A stretch of 64,000 nt of DNA from Caldicellulosiruptor kronotskyensis 2002. Its GTDB lineage: Bacteria; Bacillota; Thermoanaerobacteria; Caldicellulosiruptorales; Caldicellulosiruptoraceae. Position 1 is the first letter of the stretch. Each line of letters opens with the position of its first letter. The DNA lies in contig NC_014720.1 of NCBI RefSeq assembly GCF_000166775.1, forward strand, positions 186,001 to 250,000, given 5' to 3'. This document shows, piece by piece, positions 18,124 through 26,496 of the stretch. The translations under genes were made by a program, and so were the position numbers. The notes under the pieces were generated by a model, which worked only from the letters and a program-made list of their open reading frames with translations, ran no database searches and was not told where the DNA came from.

Positions 18124-20247
18124 ATGAAATCATGGGCAAGACTTAGGGCAAATTCTTTATATAAGATATTCAAAAAAGGTAGCCTTGCTCAGAAACTAAG
18201 TGTTTTTGTATTAGTTTTATTGCTGATTCCAATAACAATTATTGATATTTTTTCTGTGTCGAAAGCAGTAAATTCGGTGATAAGCGAAAGCAAAAAGTCG
18301 TATTTGATTGCGACAAACTCAACAGCACAGTATTTTCAAGTCTTATTTGAAACAGCTAAAAATGCTGCAATTCAATTAATGTCAAATGACAGCATACAAT
18401 CTTTTTGCACAGGAGAAAGCCAAAATCTAAAGGACGAAAATGAAAAGGCAAAAATAGCCCAGGATGCCAAAAATATTATTGCAAATCTTGTGGTTACATC
18501 TGAAATGTTCTCTGGTGCCTACATATTAACAAATAGACAAACTTCACTGATGTTTCCATCTATACCGTTTGATTACCTTGATATCAATAAAGTAGCGAAT
18601 TCAAAATGGTACAAAACGATTATGGATTCGGCAGGATATGTTTTGATAGATTCTCATAGAGAAAACTTTGATGAGGTTGCTGAAAATGGCAACAGTCAGA
18701 TTCCTGCTTATGCATGTTCAATTGGATTTCAATTTAGGGATTTGAAAACTAACCAGATAAAAGGCGTAATGCTTTTGGATATAAAGGAAGAATGGCTAAG
18801 AGAAAAGCTTCAATCTACAGAACTTTCAAAACAAGGCGTAATGACAATTGGTCTTTTACCTAATGGGAAAATAGTTCTTCCATTGGATTGGGAAGACAAA
18901 ATGAATATAAGTGTAAAACCAAATGAAGGATTTGTACAAAAGATTTTATCTCAGGTTAAAGCTGGTAAAAAAGAAGGAGCTTTTGAAATGGTTTATCAGC
19001 AAAAACCATACCTTATAACTTTTTCAAAGACTCAGTATTTTGACTGGACTGTAGTGGGTATGATACCTGTCAGTGCAATAGTAAAAAGTGCACGCAGTAT
19101 GGAAAACGTAATTATATTACTTACAGCTATTTTTACATTAATTGCCATTGTGTTTGGTATACTATTTGCCTTGAAAATAGTAAAGGATATTGAAAAAATA
19201 ACTGATGTTATGGCGATAGCAGAAAAAGGCGACTTAACAAATACAATTAATATAAGGCGCAGTGATGAGATAGGGAGTCTTTCAAGAAGCTTTAACAATA
19301 TGACCAGCAACATAAAAAAGCTTGTAGAAAAGGGTAAAAATTTGACACAGCAGGTAACATCCTCAATAGCATCTCTTACAACAATTGCAACTGAAACGTC
19401 AGCTGCTTCAAACGAAATAGCACGAGCAATTCAAGAGATTGCTGAAGGTGCAGGAAATCAGGCAAAAGAAGCTACAAATGTTTCTGAAATAGTATCACAG
19501 TTTGGTCAGAGAATAGAATCTATTGTTTTTTCTATAGACCAGGTAAATAAACTTTCAAAAGAAGTATTTAATTTATCAGAAAATGGTTTTGAAGCTGTAA
19601 AAAGTTTGGATAAAGCAACTGTTGACACTGTAAATATTACAGATTCAATGATAAGAACAATAAATCAGCTGGCTGAGTATTCAAAATCAATTGGGAAAAT
19701 AATTAATCTTCTTGGTAGCATATCTGAGCAGACAAAACTGCTTGCACTTAATGCATCAATAGAGGCAGCAAAAGCAGGTGAGGCAGGAAGAGGCTTTGCA
19801 GTTGTTGCAAGCGAAATTCGCAAACTTGCTGATATGTCAAAAGAATCAACACGCGAGGTTGATGAAATAATAAAGAAAATAATAAATCAAACAAAAGAAG
19901 CACAGGAGATAGCTGGCAAAGTAGAATTTGTTATAAATAATCAAAACACAGCTGTTGAGACTGTCACAGGTGCGTTTGGTAAAATAAAGTCTGCAGTTGA
20001 AGAATTATTCGAAAAAATAGAAGATATAAATAAGTTAATCTTATCAATAGACAATGAGAAAACAGCAATAATTGAAAGTATAGAAAATATTTCAGCTATA
20101 TCTCAAGAGACTGCAGCATCAACACAAGAGGTTTCAGCGTCGACTGAAGAGCAATTAGCTGCAATTGAAGAACTAAAAGCCATGATTGAAAGACTAAATA
20201 TTTTAGCCCAAGACCTGTATCAAGCAATGCAGGTGTTTAGAGTTTGA
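18124..20247 (+). CDS. methyl-accepting chemotaxis protein
   Basis: Membrane chemoreceptor of 707 residues. Order: a short cytoplasmic start; transmembrane helix (about 25-47); a large extracytoplasmic region of the dCache/PAS-like type (about 48-320); a second transmembrane helix (about 322-345); a HAMP domain with the DEIGSLSRSFNNM motif; and the methyl-accepting signalling domain with the conserved hairpin tip near EQTKLLALNASIEAAKAGEAGRGF (shown by parts EQTKLLALNASIEAA and GRGFAVVA). It has its own ribosome-binding site (AAAGGTGG). Its location directly after a sugar importer suggests a taxis response to the same or related sugars, but the dCache domain itself does not reveal the ligand. 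Confidence 0.92.
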   Translation: MKSWARLRANSLYKIFKKGSLAQKLSVFVLVLLLIPITIIDIFSVSKAVNSVISESKKSYLIATNSTAQYFQVLFETAKNAAIQLMSNDSIQSFCTGESQNLKDENEKAKIAQDAKNIIANLVVTSEMFSGAYILTNRQTSLMFPSIPFDYLDINKVANSKWYKTIMDSAGYVLIDSHRENFDEVAENGNSQIPAYACSIGFQFRDLKTNQIKGVMLLDIKEEWLREKLQSTELSKQGVMTIGLLPNGKIVLPLDWEDKMNISVKPNEGFVQKILSQVKAGKKEGAFEMVYQQKPYLITFSKTQYFDWTVVGMIPVSAIVKSARSMENVIILLTAIFTLIAIVFGILFALKIVKDIEKITDVMAIAEKGDLTNTINIRRSDEIGSLSRSFNNMTSNIKKLVEKGKNLTQQVTSSIASLTTIATETSAASNEIARAIQEIAEGAGNQAKEATNVSEIVSQFGQRIESIVFSIDQVNKLSKEVFNLSENGFEAVKSLDKATVDTVNITDSMIRTINQLAEYSKSIGKIINLLGSISEQTKLLALNASIEAAKAGEAGRGFAVVASEIRKLADMSKESTREVDEIIKKIINQTKEAQEIAGKVEFVINNQNTAVETVTGAFGKIKSAVEELFEKIEDINKLILSIDNEKTAIIESIENISAISQETAASTQEVSASTEEQLAAIEELKAMIERLNILAQDLYQAMQVFRV

Positions 20248-20331
20248 AAATCTACATTGATCACGTGTTAACAAATATTAAATGAGGATTGTATTTAATA
20301 ATTTATAAAGCCTTTTAATCTTACACTTGCC

Positions 20332-20386
20332 AAACTGGAAAAGGGCTTGTACTTTAGCCATTTGTACAAGCCCTTTTTCACAGTTT
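20332..20386. terminator. bidirectional terminator between converging genes
   Basis: A stem of about 17 bp (core AAAAGGGCTTGTAC and its complement) with an 11-nt loop and A/T-rich flanks. It serves both the chemoreceptor and the opposing permease gene. Confidence 0.85.
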
Positions 20387-21590
20387 AATTTCTGAACAAT
20401 ACTTTTTCATTTTCAAACATGCTGGCAGCAAATTTAATTGAAATTATAATATAAACAAGCGATGAAATTATGAAAAGCCCCAAATGTTGTAAATTGACAA
20501 TGTCATAAATTAGTTCTTTTAAAATAGAGATTGCATTTACAAGCGGTAGAACAAAGTATATATCGGTAAGTTCATTTGGCATTTTGTACATTGTAAGATA
20601 TGGAGGAATTACAACAATTAAGCTAATAGGCGAAAGATAACTTTGCCCTTCCTTGAACGATCTTGCATATGAAGCTATGGCAACTTCAATTGCAGCAAAG
20701 ATGATTGCTGTAAGAAATACTACCAAAAGCATTATCAACACTGTTGCAGGCGAAACTGAATAATCTGAAAAAGGAGAGTTTTTATAGGTTGCACCAAGTG
20801 CATTTGGTAAAAGAACAAATGATAAAATAATACCTGTCAAAGAAGAAAGTCCAGCCAAAAGCGACATTATACTTACCGCCAGATATTTGCCAGTGACAAT
20901 TGATGACCTTGTTGCAGCTGTTGTCAAAAGAGGCTCGAGCGTCCCTCTTTCCTTTTCACCTGCTGTAATGTCAATTGCAATGTTTAATCCGCCAAGTGCA
21001 GCCCAGAGAGCTAAAAACATAGGAATTAAAAATGCTAAAATTGTTGCAGACTGCTTCTTGGGTGGTGCAACATTTTCTTTCTTTACAACAATTGGTTCGA
21101 TTATGGAAGGATCTAATTTTTTTTGAACAAGCCTTTGCTTTACAACTTGTTTTGAAAATTCATTTATTAAGTTACTCAGGATATTTCCAACATTAGAAGA
21201 TTTCAAATCAGTTTCATTTGTCAAGATTTGTAAGTTTGTTTGTTTTTCCTGAGAAATCATAATTTCAAAATCTTTCGGGATTATAAGAATAGCCTTAATT
21301 TTGCCATCCTGTAAATCTTTCTTTGGATTTGATGAACTAACAATTTTAAACTCTGATTTCTCAATTATAGATGTTATTGTTTTTGAGTTTTCTTTTCCTA
21401 TAATGCAGATAGGTGTTTTTTCAGGTTTTACTTCAACAGCAGACTTTGTTGCAACTGATGCTATTACAAAGATTATAGGAATAAATAACATAGGCAATAT
21501 TATGTTAACAAGTAGTGCTTTTTTATCTCTGAAAGCATCTTTTAATTCTTTTTTAAATACAATCCACACATGCTTTAAATTCACATTCAT
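20385..21590 (-). CDS. ABC-2 type permease (NatB-like)
   Basis: Membrane component of an ABC exporter, 401 residues. It has an N-terminal membrane helix after KELKDAFRDKKALLVNIILP, a large extracytoplasmic loop (about residues 45-185) and a C-terminal cluster of five or more helices. The conserved AGEKERGTLEPLLTTA segment marks the ABC-2/NatB group. Its start overlaps the stop of the ATPase gene by 4 nt, so they form a transporter pair. NatAB in Bacillus exports sodium, but many relatives export other compounds, so the substrate is open. Confidence 0.88.
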   Translation of the reverse strand: MNVNLKHVWIVFKKELKDAFRDKKALLVNIILPMLFIPIIFVIASVATKSAVEVKPEKTPICIIGKENSKTITSIIEKSEFKIVSSSNPKKDLQDGKIKAILIIPKDFEIMISQEKQTNLQILTNETDLKSSNVGNILSNLINEFSKQVVKQRLVQKKLDPSIIEPIVVKKENVAPPKKQSATILAFLIPMFLALWAALGGLNIAIDITAGEKERGTLEPLLTTAATRSSIVTGKYLAVSIMSLLAGLSSLTGIILSFVLLPNALGATYKNSPFSDYSVSPATVLIMLLVVFLTAIIFAAIEVAIASYARSFKEGQSYLSPISLIVVIPPYLTMYKMPNELTDIYFVLPLVNAISILKELIYDIVNLQHLGLFIISSLVYIIISIKFAASMFENEKVLFRN

Positions 21591-22312
21591 CTTTCCTCAC
21601 CTACCAGTCTTAAGAATACATCTTCAAAGCTGTGACCAGAGAACCTTTGCTTTATCTCATCAATTGATCCAAGTGCCACAAGCTTTCCTTTGTGAATAAT
21701 CACAACCCTGTCACACAGCTTTTCAACCTCACTCATTGAATGGCTTGAAAATATGATTGTTCTTCCTTCCTGTTTACAAAGCCTTATAAAGTCATGTACT
21801 TCTTTTGCGCTTGACACATCCAAAGAGTTTGTAGGCTCATCAAAGAGCATCACTTCCGGATTGTGTATCACAGATCGAACAAAACACACCTTTTGCTTCA
21901 TACCTTTTGAAAATGTTCCAGCAGGCTTGTCAATATAGTCCTGCATTCCAAACTTTTCTGCAAGTTCATTAATTCTCTTTTTTAGATCATTTTTGTCCAT
22001 ATCATGCAAAAGCCCAAAATATTCAATGTTTTCCCGAGCTGTAAGCCTTGCATAAAGTCCGCTTTCACTTCCAAAAAGAATTCCTATCTTTCTTCTTACC
22101 TTTTCTGGTTCTTTTGTGATGTCAAGCCCTGAGATAATAGCTGTGCCAGATGTCGGTTTTAGCATTGTGGCAAGCATCCTTAAAGTTGTTGTCTTGCCAG
22201 CGCCGTTTTCACCAAGGAGCCCGAAAATTTCGCCTTTGTTAATGGTAAAAGATAGCCTGTCAACCGCCCTGACCTTGCCAAAGTCTTTGGTAAGTTCAAT
22301 TAACTCTACCAT
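21587..22312 (-). CDS. ABC transporter ATPase (NatA-like)
   Basis: Cytoplasmic ATPase of 241 residues pairing with the NatB-like permease that follows it with a 4-nt overlap. Walker A GLLGENGAGKTTTLRML, the Q-loop region, signature TFSKGMKQKV, Walker B VMLFDEPTNSLD and the H-loop His in IFSSHSM are all present. The length is normal for exporter-type ATPases. The gene sits downstream of two permease-like genes of the YtrA-type cluster with a gap of about 60 nt and may be part of the same transcript. Confidence 0.9.
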   Translation of the reverse strand: MVELIELTKDFGKVRAVDRLSFTINKGEIFGLLGENGAGKTTTLRMLATMLKPTSGTAIISGLDITKEPEKVRRKIGILFGSESGLYARLTARENIEYFGLLHDMDKNDLKKRINELAEKFGMQDYIDKPAGTFSKGMKQKVCFVRSVIHNPEVMLFDEPTNSLDVSSAKEVHDFIRLCKQEGRTIIFSSHSMSEVEKLCDRVVIIHKGKLVALGSIDEIKQRFSGHSFEDVFLRLVGEER

Positions 22313-22373
22313 TTTTACATCCTCCTGTGGTTTTGATTATTTTGATCAACGACTGGAGATAATTTATATTTTT

Positions 22374-23075
22374 TTACACTTCCCGCCGATAGAGGTATAT
22401 CACATTTACAAGGAATGAAACTGCAAACAATACTATTGAAAAGAGTAAAATGATAATTGAGCTTTTAAAATCAGTATACAAATATATAATAAATGTTGCA
22501 ACTCTTTTATTGGAAGTTGATAATATGTAAAGAGGAAACATTATAGCAGGTAATAACTCAACGGTAGCAACCATTGTTAAAGCAAGTGCAAAAATTGTTC
22601 TGTTTTTTATAAAGAAGACCATAGCTGTCATAAGACAAAATAGAGAAAAGATAAAAAGCGTTGTTGCAAATAGAAAAATAGAAAGAGGAATAATGCTGTA
22701 TGAATATTCTGAGGAGAAAAATAGTTTGGTTGACAATAGACCAATATTAAAACCGAAAACATTCAATAGAATTATTGTTAAATCAAATAAAAAGTCCCAG
22801 ACAGCAATGTGGATTCTTTTTATAGGGGCTACATATAAGAAGTTTAGGTTATAGATATTTGTAGCTATACCAACCATAATAGGATCGTTGTAATAGTATA
22901 TACCTTTATTTATAGTCAATACAGCTAAAATGAAAAGGAAAAGACAATATGCTAATATTAACCGGGCAAATTTTTGATTTAAGAAGATAGAGAAAATGCC
23001 AGACACGACAGCAACAATTAAAGCCATTATAATTACAGTTTTTATGTTTCTAACATACAAAAAATACTCTTTCAT
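22374..23075 (-). CDS. ABC-type permease-like membrane protein
   Basis: Protein of 233 residues with about six hydrophobic helices and no recognised named domain. It starts with a short cytoplasmic segment after GGGAGATGAG. A motif LNFLYVAPIKRIHIAVWDFL resembles DFIVLLPMKRIGIVFSRFL in the neighbouring broken gene, so the two are probably paralogous permease subunits of the ATPase encoded upstream. The role is inferred from position and topology. Confidence 0.6.
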   Translation of the reverse strand: MKEYFLYVRNIKTVIIMALIVAVVSGIFSIFLNQKFARLILAYCLFLFILAVLTINKGIYYYNDPIMVGIATNIYNLNFLYVAPIKRIHIAVWDFLFDLTIILLNVFGFNIGLLSTKLFFSSEYSYSIIPLSIFLFATTLFIFSLFCLMTAMVFFIKNRTIFALALTMVATVELLPAIMFPLYILSTSNKRVATFIIYLYTDFKSSIIILLFSIVLFAVSFLVNVIYLYRREV

Positions 23076-23101
23076 TTTTAGCTCATCTCCCTGTAATTTT
23101 C

Positions 23102-23679
23102 TTAAAATTCTTTTTTGACAAGAAGCTTGTAAGAAATAAAGAGAGAAACAACTGTTAATATGAAAGTATACATAATTAAAATTACAAAAAGTGAAAACAC
23201 ATGATTTTTTAAGAAGAAAATAATCAAAGGCAAAGAAGCGGCAAAGATTAACAACATCCTGATGAAAAACATTATTAACAACTTGGCAAAGTCATTTTTT
23301 CTCATAGCATCATGAGATAACATAAAGGCTGGTTGAAGTACCGCAGTGCTGTTAATTCCTACAAGAAATAATATTAAGCCATAAGCAATGATATCCTCAT
23401 TACTTGAAACGAAGTTTTCTCCAAGCATAAAGTAAAACAAGGAAAGAACAAATACTGTCAGAAAAAATACACATCCAACGTTTCTCAAAAATCGAGAAAA
23501 AACAATGCCTATTCTTTTCATAGGTAGCAATACTATAAAATCCAAGTCGTTCACCAAACTATCAAATATACTTGGAAAAGCAACTATGATAATTAACAGT
23601 GTATAAAAACTTTGAGCAAAATCTTCAAGTAAGTTAAAAATTTATTCAATATGCCCAAAATAAATGTAATCAGCAACAT
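23102..23679 (-). pseudogene. frameshifted ABC-type permease gene
   Basis: A membrane-protein frame of about 192 codons broken near its start. From the ATG at 23679 the frame reads MLLITFILGILNKF and then enters a run of five T on the coding strand (plus-strand A at 23636-23640). After it, the sensible continuation NLLEDFAQSFYTLLIIIVAF lies in another frame and runs through FIVLLPMKRIGIVF to the stop at 23102. One extra T would restore one protein. No ribosome-binding site is visible before the ATG, so the N-terminus may also be incomplete. It is either a real inactivation, phase variation at a homopolymer, or a sequencing error. The intact downstream remainder could be translated from an internal start at about 23557. 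Confidence 0.6.
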
Positions 23680-23706
23680 TTCAGTGAAAAGTATATAAAA
23701 AGATTT

Positions 23707-24582
23707 TTATACAACTTCCAGTACTTCATCCTCCTCATCCCTTCTCACAAGCATAACATAGAACTTTTCAATGGATGGCTTTTCAACCACAAATTCATTT
23801 TGGAAAAGTTTAAAATCTTTTTTGCGGCACAGTGCTTCAAAGGAAAGAGAGCTTTTTTTCAAAGACAAAACTGCACTTTTCGGGATTTTGTCATACTCAT
23901 TTGCAGCTCCCTTCACTATGCAGTAATCATCTTGAATACTTTCACGCGATGAGCTGAACACAATCTTGCCACCATCAATAATTGTTACAAAATCGGCAAC
24001 ATTTTCAATGTCAGACACTATATGTGTTGAGTAAAAGACAGCTTTTTCTTCTGATTGAACAAACTCCTGCAAAATCTCAACAAACTGGTTTCTTGCAACA
24101 GGGTCAAGCCCTGATGTTGGCTCATCTAAAATCAAAAGGTCTGGCCTGTAGGATAGAGCCAAGGCAATTGAAAACTTCATCACTGTTCCTTTTGACAGCT
24201 GGAAAATCTTTTTGTTCTGGTCAATTTCAAAAAGGTCGCAAAGTTTTTTGTAAAGCTTATCATCCCATGTTTTATAAAATGCTTTCATTATCTCTTTTAC
24301 CTCTTTCGGTTTCAGATACCCTGGCACAATTGGATTTTCCAGAACAATTCCAAGCCTTTGTTTGATTTGTACCTCATCACAGTTAAAAGGCTTTTCAAAG
24401 ATTAAAACCTCCCCACTTTCTTTTTTGACAAGGTCAAGAATACACTTTATTAAAGTTGTCTTACCAGCGCCGTTTCTTCCCAAGAGTGCCATTATGTAGC
24501 CACTTTCTAAAACAAGCTCTTTAACTTCAAGCTTAAAGTTTTTGTATGTCTTTGTTAGATTTCTGACACAAAGAGCAATCAT
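23707..24582 (-). CDS. ABC transporter ATPase (YtrB-like)
   Basis: ATPase of 291 residues with Walker A LLGRNGAGKTTLIKCI, signature LSKGTVMKFSIALAL (degenerate), Walker B LLILDEPTSGLDP and H-loop His in YSTHIVSD, plus a C-terminal extension of about 70 residues. It follows the GntR-type regulator: the ATG at 24582 begins one nucleotide after the regulator's stop, and a GGAG lies in the regulator's last codons. Longer in-frame starts inside the regulator gene were rejected. The pairing of a YtrA-like regulator with this ATPase and membrane proteins matches the envelope-stress inducible Ytr-type transporters of Bacillota. Substrate unknown. Confidence 0.85.
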   Translation of the reverse strand: MIALCVRNLTKTYKNFKLEVKELVLESGYIMALLGRNGAGKTTLIKCILDLVKKESGEVLIFEKPFNCDEVQIKQRLGIVLENPIVPGYLKPKEVKEIMKAFYKTWDDKLYKKLCDLFEIDQNKKIFQLSKGTVMKFSIALALSYRPDLLILDEPTSGLDPVARNQFVEILQEFVQSEEKAVFYSTHIVSDIENVADFVTIIDGGKIVFSSSRESIQDDYCIVKGAANEYDKIPKSAVLSLKKSSLSFEALCRKKDFKLFQNEFVVEKPSIEKFYVMLVRRDEEDEVLEVV

Positions 24583-24583
24583 A

Positions 24584-24967
24584 TTAGCCTTCATCTCCTT
24601 TATAAAGTTTTTCAATCATATCAATCAATTTTTTTAGTTCAATTCTCAAAAGCTTTGCTTTCCTGACAACTTTTTGCAAGTCCTCTTCAATCTCTTTTGT
24701 GCCTATGTTAGAAATTTTTTCTCTATCAATCTCAGCAACAAATGTTCCTCTTGACGGCACTGTAACAATAAAACCTTCTTTTTCAAGCTCATCATATGCT
24801 CTTTTGGTTGTGATGACACTGACATTTAGCTCTTTTGCCAAAACTCTGATTGATGGTAAAGCTTCTCCTGCCTTAAGACTTCCTTCTATTATCTGTTTCT
24901 TTATTTGATCTTTTATCTGTTCATATATAGGTTTGTTTGATGTTTGCGAAATCACAAGCTTTAGCAC
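24584..24967 (-). CDS. GntR family regulator, YtrA subfamily
   Basis: DNA-binding repressor of 127 residues. The winged-helix domain (about 10-80) shows the GntR pattern PIYEQIKDQIKKQIIEGSL, LPSIRVLAKELNVS and a TTKRAYDELEKEG recognition helix. The short remaining tail of about 45 residues is helical, as in the YtrA subfamily, which lacks a large effector domain. It is the first gene of the transporter operon and lies just downstream of a perfect palindrome that is likely its own operator, so autoregulation is expected. The inducer is unknown; in Bacillus YtrA responds to cell-wall-active antibiotics. Confidence 0.9.
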   Translation of the reverse strand: MLKLVISQTSNKPIYEQIKDQIKKQIIEGSLKAGEALPSIRVLAKELNVSVITTKRAYDELEKEGFIVTVPSRGTFVAEIDREKISNIGTKEIEEDLQKVVRKAKLLRIELKKLIDMIEKLYKGDEG

Positions 24968-24984
24968 ATTTTTCTTACCCCTTT

Positions 24985-25010
24985 TATATACTGTATATAT
25001 ACAGTATATA
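24985..25010. promoter_or_regulatory. perfect 26-bp palindrome, likely GntR/YtrA operator
   Basis: The half-site TATATACTGTATA is followed at once by its exact complement, 17 nt upstream of the regulator start. Position and symmetry fit an autoregulatory operator overlapping the promoter. Confidence 0.75.
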
Positions 25011-25254
25011 CAGCTTTAATCAGATTGTCAATATTAATTTCAAGCCATCATAAGATATTTCCCATTTGCCACCTTCTATTTTTATCCAAACCTGATTGTC
25101 CTTACACAGTAGTTTGTTTGTATTGAGGGGAATTAATTGATGGGTTAAAATATAGAATGTGTCTAAGTTTTGGATTATTAAAAAGACAGTTTTTGATGAC
25201 AAAAAAATTTAAAAAAATTTGTTAAGAATTAATAAAGAAAAAGGTGATAAGTTG

Positions 25255-25686
25255 ATGTATATATATAATGTGATGAAAACTCTGATAGAGTATGCAAGTC
25301 GTTCAAATGACATTCCAGTTGCTGCAGCCATTGTAAAGAATGGTAAAATTATTAGCATCAAAAGAAATGACAGTAAAAAGGCTATTTACCACGCAGAGAT
25401 TCTTGCCATAATTGACGCCACATCAAAGCTTTCTACAAAGGACTTAAGAAACTGCGAGATGTTTGTGACAAAAGAGCCGTGCCCTATGTGTATGAGTGCA
25501 ATAGTTTTGAGTAAAGTAAAGAGGCTTTACTTTGGTGCAAGGGATTTTAAGATGGGTGCTGCTGAGTCTTGCTTTAATCTTTCACAAAATCCTTTTTTAA
25601 ATCATAAGGTAGAAGTGATAGGAGGAATATGTGAAGATGAGTGCAGACTTCTTTTAAAAAGGTTCTTTGAAGAAAAGCGAAGATAG
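25255..25686 (+). CDS. tadA: tRNA-specific adenosine deaminase
   Basis: Zinc-dependent deaminase of 143 residues predicted to convert A34 to inosine in tRNA-Arg(ACG). The active-site motif HAE (residues 46-48) and PCPMC (75-79) supply the zinc ligands and proton-shuttling Glu. The C-terminal part, with FGARDFKMGAAES, LNHKVEVIGG and a final basic helix, follows TadA closely. The start at 25255 has AAAGGTGAT upstream; a longer in-frame start 36 nt earlier lacks a ribosome-binding site. A guanine deaminase is the alternative, but the C-terminal region favours TadA. The 287-nt gap before it holds only the GntR palindrome and AT-rich sequence. Confidence 0.85.
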   Translation: MYIYNVMKTLIEYASRSNDIPVAAAIVKNGKIISIKRNDSKKAIYHAEILAIIDATSKLSTKDLRNCEMFVTKEPCPMCMSAIVLSKVKRLYFGARDFKMGAAESCFNLSQNPFLNHKVEVIGGICEDECRLLLKRFFEEKRR

Positions 25687-25840
25687 GCTTTCAAAATAGG
25701 TGAGTTTTAATGTTTGTTTGTGTAAAGTAGAATATTTGAGGGTATATATCAAGTAGAAGAGATTTTTCAGGTACAAAAGAGGGATTGATTGTGGTATTTT
25801 TGTTGGATGGATATTATAAAAATTTTGGAAAGAAGGTTGC

Positions 25841-26302
25841 GTGGAGGAGATGGAGAACAAATTTTTACAGCTTGTATTTACAAGTAATCTCCAGCTTGTC
25901 AAAGTAGCAGAAAAAGAGATATTGTCATTTTTAACAAGGGAAACTAATATATCAGCAGATGAGCTTTTAGAATTCAAACTTATAGTGAATGAACTTTTAA
26001 TAAATGCTGTGGTTCATGGAAATAAGGAGGACAGTTCAAAGTCTGTAAAGGTAAAGGTTGGGATAGTAGATAAAAAACTAAGTTACATTGTTGTTGAGGA
26101 TGAAGGGGAAGGCTTTGACATTGACAGAGTATTTAAAGAGTACACCCCATACGATGAAAAGGATGAAATAGAAGATTTGTATGAGTTTGGTCGAGGACTT
26201 ATGATAGTTGCATCACTTTGTGAAAAGGTTAAGCAGAACCAGAAGGGAAACAAAATTGTGGCTGTGAGAAGGCTCAAAAAAGAGGAAGATTGTTATGTTT
26301 GA
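25841..26302 (+). CDS. RsbW-like ATP-binding protein (anti-sigma/serine kinase family)
   Basis: Small GHKL-type ATPase domain (HATPase_c_2) of 153 residues. Motifs: N-box NELLINAVVHGN, G1-box VEDEGEGFD, and G2-like FGRGLMIVASL. Such proteins phosphorylate anti-anti-sigma factors and bind sigma factors, as RsbW and SpoIIAB do. No partner gene is adjacent: a terminator follows directly, and the upstream gene is tadA. The chosen GTG start has GAAGG 5 nt upstream; an ATG three codons later is possible. Function as a stand-alone regulator is inferred from the family only. Confidence 0.8.
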   Translation: MEEMENKFLQLVFTSNLQLVKVAEKEILSFLTRETNISADELLEFKLIVNELLINAVVHGNKEDSSKSVKVKVGIVDKKLSYIVVEDEGEGFDIDRVFKEYTPYDEKDEIEDLYEFGRGLMIVASLCEKVKQNQKGNKIVAVRRLKKEEDCYV

Positions 26303-26331
26303 TGAAGAATAAATAATTAATCTCAGAATGC

Positions 26332-26364
26332 AAGACTGTCAAAAATATGCGACAGTCTTTTTTA
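26332..26364 (+). terminator. rho-independent terminator
   Basis: A 9-bp stem (AAGACTGTC and its complement), a 10-nt loop and TTTTTATTTT tail lie 30 nt after the RsbW-like gene. Confidence 0.85.
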
Positions 26365-26496
26365 TTTTGTACACTTTATTAGAAACATTACAAAAGCTAA
26401 ATAAAAGTCTCTTTTTCTTAATTTTTTGATCTTGAAAGATTTAAAGAAAAAATTATAGAATTCTTAACAAATAAAAATGCTGAGGTGAAAAAGTCA

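Noticed and set aside
25020-25202. A 60-codon minus-strand frame between the GntR operator and tadA
   Set aside because: It needs a TTG start without a ribosome-binding site, sits in an AT-rich gap and ends at the operator palindrome. The C-terminal half looks somewhat protein-like, but no family was recognised.
26365-26480. Possible riboswitch or RNA leader before the cytoplasmic CE8 gene
   Set aside because: Only weak A/T-rich pairing was visible; no conserved riboswitch pattern could be recognised.
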